Shown here: in pieces, positions 45,743 to 55,567 of the stretch | How positions within the stretch are numbered: the stretch's first letter is position 1 | Layout of the letters: every line of letters starts with the position of its first letter | Notes under the pieces: model-generated | The model's input: only the letters and a program-made list of their open reading frames with translations | What the model was told of the DNA's origin: nothing | The model's database searches: none | Assembly (NCBI GenBank): GCA_001949185.1 | Contig: BDGG01000004.1 | Span: forward strand, 1,978,278 to 2,042,277 | Length of the DNA: 64,000 bases | Reading direction: 5' to 3' | Origin: Ramazzottius varieornatus | Taxonomy: Eukaryota > Tardigrada > Eutardigrada > Parachela > Ramazzottiidae | Position numbers and translations under genes: made by a program

Positions 45743-47776
45743 ATGAACGTTATTCCGCGTTCGGATTCAGGATACAAGCGCATCTCCGGTTCCGCGGCCA
45801 ATGTCCGCCACGGCAGCTTCACCAACGACAACGTGAGTAACTCTGGTACTTCGACATCCAGTCTTCGGAGTTCGCAAAATTTCAGTCGGGCCAGTGGGGA
45901 ATACACTCCGTTAGCTTCGGAAATTTGGGCAGCCCCCACTCAACAGTCCTCTTCTGCTGCCCTGCAGAACCGCGCGGCCATCTACGACAGCTTCATCACG
46001 GCCAAAGCGGACCTGAAGAGTCCCCAACTGGGAACCACGAATAGTGATCTGGCCGCACGGAACGTCATCCGATCGAGATCATTCTACAACATAAAAGCTT
46101 TGGGGACGCCAGAACAACACCAGCGCGCACACAGCGATGACATTGTGGACCTTGAAGACCCTGACTCTGCAGCGTCGGTCACTGACGTTCGAGTCAATAT
46201 TCAACGGGAAAAATCGTTGCGACTTCTCCGCGGTGTGGCACCATCTCCGCATCTGACGTCTTCGAGGACTCCCAGTGGTAGTATTTCCTACATTGCATGG
46301 GACGACTCTTTCCATGGAGTAACCCTACCTCCATTGAAAATATGGACTGAAGAGGCATTGCTGCAGTTTGGCCACACTGCTTATCATGACGAGGTTCGGA
46401 TAATTCTCAACAGGAATATTTTCCCTAAATTGTCCAGATACGCTGAAATGAATTTCCTAATTCCAGAATCTCAGCCAGATTACGGATTATTTATACATGT
46501 GGGTATTTAGCCTTTCGCGACTGGTTTTGTGAGAAATGATATCGGGGTGCCTGCCAAAGTGGTTCTTTGTGTTGTAGTGGAGACATTTATGCAGCCAACA
46601 ATGAACACCTGCTGTGTCGACTCAACGTGGATGCCATCGTACGTGAAAGGTTCCCGTTTTGTTGGGGCTAATTACGCATGTTTTGTGAGGCCACTTCCTG
46701 TCTGTTATATGTTCGTTCATACCACGTCGGTTGCCTTATAGGTTGATCTCTCCAATTTACGGCCCGAAGACTTGCGGAAGTTGAAGGCCTGCCACATACC
46801 GTACGCTTAGCCTTTTTTAACCCTTAAAGTATTTTTTGTGTTTGAATTGTGCTAAAAACTTTTTAGGTGCACCTGTCCTGTCAACGCAAACCATCAAAGG
46901 GCAAAATTGATCATCGGAGTGAAGAACTCCGAGGCGGAAGAAATTGCGGCGTACTTCGACGAAATGTGAGGTTTTCTTCGTTGAGTTACTCTTCATAAAT
47001 TAACGATCGTATAACGCATTGTCTTTCCGCGTTGCAGAAATCGATTCATTGAATGTAAGTGCGTTTGAAGGACCGAAGGCAGGGTGGTATTCCTGCTATT
47101 AGCTCATAGCTAGGTTGAGCATCGATCAAATTGTGATCTGCTCAGACGAGCCATCGTTAGCTGTCTCACACTGCCCATCAGGGGTTCACGTTTTTTCTGT
47201 GTCTGGATCACTCTCAAAACTGATCGATCCGACACACCGGTAGACCGCAAGCCCACACCTTCGGGCTCCTGTGACAATGACAAGCAATATCTACTCCACC
47301 TATGTTTACAATTTTGATGCCTGCCTCAGTAAGCTTCCACCACAGAAAAACTGATCACGCATTGTGGAACGCTTCATCAACCATTCTGAGGTGAAAAAGC
47401 CGGACCATTTTGTCGGCCAGTCACCAGAGAGGCAGATGAAAACACAGACTATAAAAATTTCTGGCATGAAATTAAACCATCACAACAGAAATCGGAATGT
47501 GTTGTGTTTTTAGCGATTCGCCGGAGTGGTCGCAAAGTACTCGTCCATTCAGTTCGCGGTCAAGGAAGGTCCGCTGTCGCCGTCATTCAGTACCTAATGC
47601 AGATTCACCACTTACCGATGCAATCAGCGTTCCGTGTCACCAAACTATCCCGAACGCTGAAGATCAACCCTGTGTTCCGCGAAACTTTGGAGTTCCTGGA
47701 GAGTCAACTGCGGAACGAAGGGAAGCTGCCACCCGTCCAGCCGCAAAGAATCCTGGCCCCTCGTGTGTTGGCGTAG
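45743..47776 (+). CDS. Dual-specificity-phosphatase-like protein lacking the catalytic Cys and Asp (pseudophosphatase, 6 exons)
   Basis: Probably a phospho-protein binder or scaffold rather than an enzyme. Exons: 45743-46502, 46583-46638, 46742-46800, 46867-46965, 47038-47054, 47514-47776; 1254 nt, 417 aa. Residues 1-240 are Ser/Thr-rich and look disordered. The rest is DSP-like: DIYAANNEHLLCRLNVDAIVDLSN, the helix AEEIAAYFDEINRFIESIRRSG, then the P-loop VLVHSVRGQGRSAVAV and a helical end. The P-loop consensus HCxxGxxRS has Ser at the Cys position (TCA), and the general-acid loop reads GVKNSEAEE where active enzymes have an Asp. STYX-type pseudophosphatases are the closest analogy; I cannot name an orthologue. 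A start at 45695 upstream is also open. The acceptor of exon 2 is weak (see finding), and exon 5 is only 17 nt. Confidence 0.8.
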
Positions 47777-48808
47777 GAGTTCCCGTTTTTTTGCACATTG
47801 TATTACCAAGTTGAACGATCGCGGTTGGCCGCTCTGGAAGATATCCTTTTGATATTCGAACAAGAGCGGTTCACAACATGCAAGCTATTTAGTATTCGCG
47901 CACCTGCCTACTCGCGTCCCCCTGGATTCAAATCTTTCGATCTTTCCCGTTTCTAACCGCTCACTCCCTGACGTTGAACCCGCACGGCTCTTCTCTGATA
48001 CTCTAGTTTACTTTAAGTTGACGAATCTTTTGCTACGGAGTGATAAACGACAGTTAAATTGACATTGGGCTTAAACGGACATTGGGCTTTTGTCAACCCG
48101 GAAGTACGAGTACCATTCTGCCAAAGGCCGGCAAGAATGTTTCATGATGGTGTTAACGGAGTCAACGTAACACCTTCAGAAATCTATCGTTCTTCCTGCA
48201 AGTTGTGTTACTCGGCAAGTGCTCGGCTCTGCTCCGACAGACAAAGAGGCTCTCGCCCTGTGACCGCATGTATTCCCCAACAGGAACAGGCTCACTAGTC
48301 TAGGCTTCGCTGGACGAGGATCTTTCACCCCAACTCACGACCGATCCAGGCCAGAAGATTTATCAATTCGAGGCCTGGCAACTAGCCCTAGCAAGTAACA
48401 GGAGGAATCAAGCCGGAAGTTGATCAGACTTCTACCCTATCCTCAACAAGCCTCTCAGAGATGCCACCAGCAAGCTCAGGGCGTAAAGGGAACACAGAAA
48501 CAGGATGCAACACGGGGAAGATATTACATCCAAACAATCAGCATGAGCCAATCAAGAGCAAGACCGTTAGGTACAACCAAAAGAGAGAACTGACTTGTGT
48601 AAGCCTTGGCACGATGCCTTGCAAGGCATCCACAGCTGGGAAGCTGGAAATGCTCAAAGGCTCTCTTGCCACAACCTTACCTAACATGACATGACATGAC
48701 ATGACTTAACATAACACCGAGAGTCGCCACAGGCACTCGGGTGACAATGGTCTTACGAACTAATACAGTATTTATAATCTCAAAATCTGATGGGTGATCT
48801 TAAGTAAC
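47777..48808. other. Convergent intergenic region, no gene recognised
   Basis: 1.03 kb between the pseudophosphatase (+) and the TMEM216-like gene (-). Small frames only. A short (ACATG)n tract lies at 48684-48705. Confidence 0.5.
48684..48705. repeat. Pentanucleotide repeat (ACATG)4
   Basis: Four tandem ACATG units in the 3' intergenic region. Confidence 0.9.
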
Positions 48809-49600
48809 CTAAGTTTGCCGTGTCATGCAGATTAATATAGCGAGAAGTAGAAACACCAGCTCAGCTGCATGAAAGGCAATCAAAATGGACCCCAGAATGT
48901 AATCAGCTCGCGTAACAAATGTCTGCCAGAGCATCGTATGTATACCAATGAGAAGAACCGCTGGCGTAAGGATGGTGCACAGGAAGAGTGGGCTCAGCCG
49001 CTGAGTCAAGTAGCCTTTCTTCCCTAGAAGAAAGCCGTATTTCAATTAAGATTGTCTGAACCTCGGACACTCTTGCGCTTTTGGATACCATGCAGCCCTT
49101 TCGGTAAGTCGCACCGACTTACCGAAAGAAAATCGGAGGGCATCAAGAATGACCAACAGTAGCAGGAGCACCGTATCCAGTCCTATGTCGTCCGCACTAT
49201 ACGGTAAACGCAGTTGGGTTCCTGCAGCATAGGGATACTTCGATGACCGCTGTACTGCATGCAGTGGGATCCAATAATCCAGTTAGTTCCACCTACCCTT
49301 CTGTATGAAAAGAACGATTTCGCCGATGATAAATGCTATGTCGTAAAATATGTTTAACATAAACAGTATTGCGAGGATGACGGCAACATTCTGCAAGTTC
49401 AAATATAGGATGTAAATTTAGCATATGAAAGACCAGGCGGTATGTGCGAGAGCCACTGACCTTCTGGGAGTTGGAAGTGTATATCTTCTTTGTGAATTCT
49501 GGAAAAAAATAAGTACAATGCACAAACAGATATCCGGGAAACCACTTCGTCTCTGGATGGATGATTGCTTACTGGGGGACGACGCGTCGAAAATGGCCAT
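48809..49600 (-). CDS. TMEM216/TMEM17-type four-helix membrane protein (5 exons)
   Basis: Family members sit at the ciliary transition zone. Exons in transcript order: 49573-49600, 49461-49498, 49297-49390, 49123-49221, 48809-49023; 474 nt, 157 aa. Seen: a short polar N-terminus, then four hydrophobic segments: VAVILAILFMLNIFYDIAF, GLDTVLLLLLVILDALRFSF, LFLCTILTPAVLLIGIH and ILGSILIAFHAAELVFLLLA. LDxxxLLL followed by ALRFSFGKKGYLTQR matches the region of TMEM216 around its conserved Gly-Asn/Lys loop. The start could also be the ATG at 49643-49645, adding 15 residues. The donor of exon 4 lies in a perfect hairpin at 49098-49128. It is divergent from ferritin. Confidence 0.75.
49098..49128. repeat. 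Perfect 14-bp inverted repeat with 3-nt loop spanning a splice donor
   Basis: ctttcggtaagtcg, loop cac, then the exact reverse complement. In the minus-strand transcript the 5' arm contains the exon 4 end and its gtaagt donor. Confidence 0.93.
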
Positions 49601-50652
49601 CTTTCCGGGTCCACAACAGCATGCGAAATTCTGCACTGAAATCACCTTGAAATGACAGCGACTATTCTTTTATTTTTGACACAATCAAAGATAAAAATTC
49701 TGTGTTTCGAGCAATGTGAGTAGCGGCATTAGCCTACCATCCGACAGTACGGAATAGAGTAAGATTAATTGAGTGGTGAAAGTAAAACGGATCGATTCCA
49801 GCCTTCCAGGCGATCCATCTGCGGCGTTCACCTGGGAATCGGTAGGTGTTCGATCGTCCAGGAACTTTACACTACGTACATGTATTTCACCGATGAAATC
49901 TTTTTCAGGCCGAGCGAAGCGAGGCCCTTTTAAGTCTCTCGAGATATCAATGGACGATCAGATTGTTCGAGCTTTCACATATCGAAAACTCTACTGAAAA
50001 CAAATGCGTAACTTGATCCGGGCAACAGAAATTTTTTACTCGCAATTGCAACGTAACGCAGTAGAAATGTGTGGCCTATAATCTTTTGCCTCCTTTGCTC
50101 GGCCTTCCCAGTGGTCAGAACCACTAGCTAGTAGGTCGTAATGGGTGCTTCGGTGTTCTGTTAAGGAAGCGCATTGGTTTCCGCAAACGGAAATACAGTG
50201 AGGGCTTGAGAAGAAGTGAAGAACCGACATCTTTTGACCGGCTGGCCAGTGTTTTGACAGAACAACCATGAATATGCTGAAATGAGGTGAGATGACATCA
50301 CACAACGTTCTGGGGGAGCATGCAGTGATATGTGATGTAAGTCATGTCAGCTGGTGATAACACAATCACTTGATCGTGATCGCGGTCCAAAAGGTCCAGA
50401 TTCCGATTTCTGATCGAAGTTTGGAGCATTCGAAACAACCCGATTTGTTGTCTAACGTCGACGTTATCTTGAAGGTCCATCCCGAGGAAAGCCAGGTCGG
50501 CAGAACGCAGTCACGGAATCCACGTATTCGGTACGCAAAAGTCGCCCCGTCAAAGCATCAAAAACTTGTCAGAATTCTTCACCGCCATCTTTCTAACTTT
50601 GATGCTTGCTTGACTACACGAGAAGATATTGTGATCTCTTACGAAACTTACA
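49601..50652. other. Divergent interval between the TMEM216-like gene and ferritin
   Basis: About 1.05 kb. A 127-codon plus-strand frame at 50370-50753 runs over the ferritin start region in another frame and shows no family features. It probably holds both promoters and 5' UTRs. Confidence 0.5.
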
Positions 50653-51643
50653 ATGACAACAACCAGCAATGTTTCTACGGTCCGCATGAACTTTCATTCG
50701 GAGAGCGAGGTGAGTCTCCTTATTTTGTCTCAACTTCAAATCCCAACTCCTGACAACTGCTATAATTACCCACCATGATTTTCAGGCTGCCATCAATCGT
50801 CAGATCAACTTGGAGCTCTACGCTAGCTACGTCTACTTCTCGATGGTACGTGAGCACAGTTAGGATTAAAGTCTGTAAAATGAAGATATTTCATCCGGAC
50901 CCAGAAGTGAGTTTGTCTATTTTGTTGTAGTACGGCTTCTTCGACAGAGATGATGTTGCTCTGCATGGATTTGCCAAGTTCTTCAAGCACCAGTCCGAAG
51001 AAGAAAGAGAGCATGCTCAGAAGTAAGTACCTACTGATGCCAACCAACGATCCGGTCTTCAGCCACATGAAGCACTGGGTGTCCATGTCATAGCTGGTTA
51101 CCGTGTCATATGTACATATGGGTTTGCGGTTTTCAGATTGATGGAGTACCAGAATCTTCGCGGTGGTCGAATTGTCTTGGCCGATGTGAAGGTAAAGGGA
51201 TCTGAGGACCAAGGCTATTCGAGTCAATTCGATTTTACTCTAAGTTACAGAAGCCGGAGCGTGACGAGTGGGGTAACGGTCTTGATGCCATGCAAAGTGC
51301 TCTCCAACTTGAAAAGAACGTCAATGCAGCACTTCTGGAGCTCCACAGTATCGCCTCCAAACACAACGACGTTCAGGTGAGCTCTTTGCCAGTTCAAATA
51401 AACCTACCAAATCTCGTATGATGGCTCCGAAGCCAATGACCAATGTACCGGTAACAGATGTCGGTCACCACAAATCCTTTTCTGCTTGAACAGATGACAG
51501 ATTTCCTGGAAGGAGAGTACCTGAAGGAGCAGGTGGAAAGTATAAACGAGATCGCCAAGTACATCACCATGCTCAAACGCGTTGGACCCGGCCTTGGAGA
51601 ACACCAGTTCGACCGGGAAGTGCTTCTGGAGCTCAAATATTAG
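50653..51643 (+). CDS. Ferritin, heavy-chain (ferroxidase) type (6 exons)
   Basis: Cytosolic iron-storage subunit that oxidises Fe(II) and packs into 24-mers. Exons: 50653-50709, 50786-50845, 50931-51022, 51137-51191, 51251-51376, 51494-51643; 540 nt, 179 aa. The start gives a short tail, then [20 protein letters not shown]. Ferroxidase-centre residues are present: Glu in INLELYASY, Tyr just after it, the E-x-x-H pair in EEREHAQK, Glu in [15 protein letters not shown], and Gln in [13 protein letters not shown]. There is no signal peptide, so this is not a secreted type. It begins about 1 kb from a divergent gene. Confidence 0.95.
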
Positions 51644-51903
51644 CTAGATCATTTTCAGTCGCCTAACTACTGCTAACAGGACAGGGAACTACCTGGCGCG
51701 AGAAGACTGAATACGCGCTGCTTTCTTTCGCATATTCAAACTCCTGATATGTGCACCTCATCGCCTTAGCACATTCTTTACGAACGCTCTGGTCTTTTAA
51801 CTGTTTTACAAATGCATTTTATTGGTCCAGTGTTTTCCATTTTCAAGTTTAACGAGTTACTTCGCCGTTACTGTTTCTACGCCGAACAGCAGTGACGGAA
51901 GGC

Positions 51904-51909
51904 AATAAA
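51904..51909 (+). terminator. Polyadenylation signal AATAAA for ferritin
   Basis: AATAAA 261 nt after the ferritin stop codon on the same strand. Confidence 0.7.
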
Positions 51910-52352
51910 ACGCTCATGTTTTCGAATGGACTGTTTTCGGCTTGGGTACTTGGACTTATCAGATGAACTCATGAGTGCAGACTTCAAGGTCCATTAAAAG
52001 ATACTGATCCCAGTTGATTTTCCCCGTAACTGGCCAAGCATGACTACATTTTACGACACACGGAAATGCCCTGCTCAACCTACGACATTCGATCGTGCCA
52101 CAGGAAGCTCAAAAACTTTCGCGAATCGCATTCTCTATCAACCAGTTACTCTCCGCAGAGTGTACTTCGGCGGGTTCTCGGCCGGGCCCGGAAGAGGCTC
52201 TTGACGTGGTCATACGAAAATCACAGATAACGAAGTACTCCATTACACTTACTCTTGTGAAAAATAACAGAGTTTTGGGCGAACTTGACTTAGTGTGAAA
52301 ATACCACCCAAGCACTCATTGCCACGACAGATTCAAAAAAAACGATCAGCAA

Positions 52353-52380
52353 ATATTAATATAATATAATATTAATATAT
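52353..52380. repeat. AT-rich palindromic tract
   Basis: Alternating ATATTAATAT and AATAT blocks forming a near-perfect palindrome, 3' of the AP-endonuclease homologue. Confidence 0.75.
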
Positions 52381-52575
52381 CAAAGCAAGCACAAAATCAT
52401 CTGTTGCCCCGGAATGAACAGCGCAAAATTTCCAAGTAAATCAAAAAAAGCTGTTAGGTACAGCTGGAGTACCTGTATCGAAGTCAAAGATAAAACATCA
52501 AAGTCAAGACGACGGATGCGGAAAGCTAGAGTAGCTCCACCTACAGCCGGCCACTAACAGGAGGACCGGAAGTTT

Positions 52576-54781
52576 TCAAACCACTTCAAGATACAGCATT
52601 AATGGAATATGGGTACTCCCAACAATATTTCTGCAAAGATGGAGCGGAGTATGTATCGACAGGGCATCAGAGATTGAAAATGCAGTGGTCATGCAAGACG
52701 GACGACTTACGCGAAATGGTGGATACCGCACACTTGGGGAAGTATGGCTTTCGAGATCAGGAAGTAGTCGAGTCGCCTAGAGGAACAAAAGAGAATGTAA
52801 TGCAAAAGGTAGCCATAATGCTAGGGCGAAATCAGAAGAAAAGCGCAGTATAGTACCATGCCGATGCAGTTTTCTTTGTTGAGCGTGGAGCAAACCAGGT
52901 ATAACACTGTTCTACCGCAGGATTTAGCGTCCGATAGACATCAACCAAATTTACACTACTCAAGGTGGTATTGATGCTATTCCTTTCTTCCACACTGGAA
53001 CCCGGTACTTTTCGTACCGACGGTTTGTATATGTCCATATCCTGGACCGCTACGTTGAGGTCACCTGCCACAATTACGGGCTTCTTTTCTTGCAAGGAGG
53101 TGAGAAACTTTCGAAGATCCTCTTCCCAAAGCAATCTGTCTTGTAGGTTCTTCAAATTCGTCGAAGAACTCGGTACATCTGAAAGCCCACAACATATATA
53201 GTAAGGTTACATTCGTTGAACAGCAGTTTACTTTTAATCCACGTGTCAAAGAGGTCTCGCCCCACACGATCGCGAAAACCTACAGGTATTCACTATGTAG
53301 AATGCAGGGTATTCCGCTGTGATTACATGGCCCATCGACGCAAACTCTTCTCCATTTGATCCTGCAACATACCGTAAATCATTCAGAGACCAAAATTCTC
53401 GACAGAGAAAGAACAGTTCCGCAAAACGAAACTAGGGCATTCATACTCGAAAATCCATAAAGCACATTGAGCGGCTTGTTCTTCGACAAGATGGCTACTC
53501 CGGCTTCGTTCTTGCTCTTTCCATGATACCAGTAGGCGTATGTGGTTCCCACATTTACACCCAGTTGGAGGAGCTCTTCTCCTTCGGTTTTGGTCTCTTG
53601 TAGGCACACAACGTCAGGTAGCAGAGCGTTGATTTCTACCCACGTGTTTTTCTTGAGAATGAAATTACTTCCTTAGTACAGTTTATCACAGTATATACCG
53701 GTATCCTCAACATAATTGTTCAGTGTTTCTTACCGGTAGAAACGTCGAAAGACCGCCAATGTTGTACGACAGTATCTGGAGGCTGGGAGTTTTTCCCGGC
53801 AGCAGCGCCACTTTCGGTGGTGGGTTCGGAAGGACGGCCGGGCTCGATTCAACTTCCACCTTTCGCGTTTCCGCTAGTTCCTATCAAAATCCACAGAAAA
53901 CCTTCCATCACGACCCTCAATTTAACACTTCGGCAACTCGCGTTCATCTCTTTCAATATATACCTGTCGCGTAAACGCCGACTCGTCGGGAAAGGCGAGA
54001 TGACGAGAGCTTTTTGACAGCGCAGCTTCTGTTTCATCACTTGGTTTCTTGAGGATCCCTTTTGGTGCTTCGGAGTTGTCCTTCAGCTTGAGTATTTTGG
54101 GCAACGGGGCTCCACCAAGCTCCGTGTCTTCCGACCTCTTCCCCTTCCGTGAATGCCTCGTTTGCACTTGAGCGTAAACCCTGTAAACAAGACCATAGAG
54201 GCGTCACTAAATATAAAGTAAAAAAGGAACACCGCGAAGAAGAGCAACGATACTTTCACTCACACTTTCTGCTTTGCGCGTAATCGTCCACTCCTCGACC
54301 AGTTCGTCCCCTGATTTCCCTCACCGGAAAGAGGGCCGACATCGCCGGCAGAAGAATTCGGCTCTGGTAAAGACTGTCCTGTACTCTCCTCTTGGATTTG
54401 AGACAAAGGTGGGCTCTCATCTGTCGGTTCCTTAGTCAGGAGTCCTGTCTCTTCAGACGCTGAAACTTCAGATGGTGGGGGAGAGGCTTCCGGCGTTGTG
54501 TTAGTCCGTTCTGTCACGCCCGACAGCTTACGTAACGCCTAAACAAAGGGTATCTAAATAAATACATGGTAAAATTATGTTCTCAAAGGCTATCGACTAA
54601 CTAGTATTGTTCCTGGGAGAATGGTCTGCCGGCGGTCAGAGCGTCTAGTTGTGTTGATGGACGACCCGTCGATGGGAAGAGCTGCAGTAGGTGAGCTACT
54701 AGGGACGTCCAAGTCCAGCGAAGCTTCGATGGAAGATACGGTCAGTGTTTCGTTTGACGACGATGGTGGGTCCGCTTCCAT
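52576..54781 (-). CDS. Exonuclease III-type AP-endonuclease homologue with long N-terminal extension (9 exons)
   Basis: Relative of APE1 and of fly Rrp1, which cut DNA at abasic sites. Exons in transcript order: 54602-54781, 54264-54538, 53964-54180, 53734-53880, 53447-53651, 53284-53361, 52857-53178, 52711-52776, 52576-52630; 1545 nt, 514 aa. Residues 1 to about 240 are Ser/Pro/Glu-rich with basic patches (RRSDRRQ, RHSRKGKR), as in Rrp1. The catalytic fold follows: LQILSYNIGGLS, VVCLQETK, YVPSSS, VIVAGDLNVA, YTWF, WRLDYFLIS and GSTHIPL. The catalytic Glu (QETK), the Asp and Asn of GDLN, and the His are kept. The positions of human Asp70 (Gly here), Asn174 (Ser) and Asp308 (Thr) are changed, so activity may be weak or altered. 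It is head-to-head with UNG. Confidence 0.85.
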
Positions 54782-55567
54782 AGTGAAAGGCGCTGGATAG
54801 CAGCGGAAGGTTCAGAGGACGACGCAAACAACGTTGAACAAGGCAACAGTCCTCAGCATTGACACACCCGTCTCGGGGCAATTGTGGTGCCGCCGTTGAG
54901 AACCTTCAAACTCGAACACGATTCCTCCGTATAGCTGATTGAGGAGTAGCTTTCTAACCTGATGATTTCAGGATGCACATGCACACTGTATTCCAGAAGA
55001 GTACGTGACTGCAGACGACTTCGGACAACGTCCGACGTGATCGTTCCTCCTCCTCCAACGTAAGAAATGAACGTCCCCAGTTCCCGACAGTCCGTCCTTC
55101 TAGTTCGAAATATGGGAGCAAGATGATGAAAGCAGACGCCCCGAGATCGAGAGTTTAATTCGTACAAGAACTGAGAAGGTCCAGATTAGGCTGATTAGCC
55201 ATTAGCTCATTCGCGCTCTGCGTGTTAAGCTGTGGTTCAGGTCGTTTGATTACTTGAGCAGCATGAAAATTCCGCCAAAAATCAAGTTAACTAACAAATA
55301 CATCCACGAATTTGCGTAAAATATCTGTTCTTTTGTAGCGCTCTTAGAAAAATGAAAACAGTCTCACAGCTGATCAAACTCAACAGACTTTGAGCCGTGG
55401 ATTTCTTGATTGCCGAAACTCGGCCAGTAAGTGATTTTCTGCCACTTCGTGGTCTCCGGCTGCTCCTGTACCTCCGGATCCTTCCATCTTCTTTCTTACA
55501 ACTGTTTGTTCCCTTCCCTCACGCTGCTGAACGGTGGGTGTTTCTTCCAGGCTTTCGACTGTTCTGG
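54782..55567. promoter_or_regulatory. Shared divergent promoter region of the AP-endonuclease homologue and UNG
   Basis: 786 bp between two outward-facing start codons. A minus-strand frame at 54853-55167 (104 codons) matches no family; it could be upstream 5' UTR or an unrelated short gene. Confidence 0.5.

Larger units (their letters stand above)
51644..52575. other. Convergent intergenic region between ferritin and the AP-endonuclease homologue
   Basis: It holds the ferritin 3' UTR and poly(A) signal and an AT-only palindromic tract at about 52353-52380. No gene is recognised. Confidence 0.55.

Noticed and set aside
50310-50345. Iron-responsive element upstream of ferritin
   Set aside because: A CAGTGA loop occurs in gcatgcagtgatatgtg, but the upper stem relies on wobble pairs and the required bulged C is an A.
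54853-55167. 104-codon minus-strand frame between the repair genes
   Set aside because: No recognisable domain and no splice link in frame to the AP-endonuclease exons; kept only as a remark on the promoter region.
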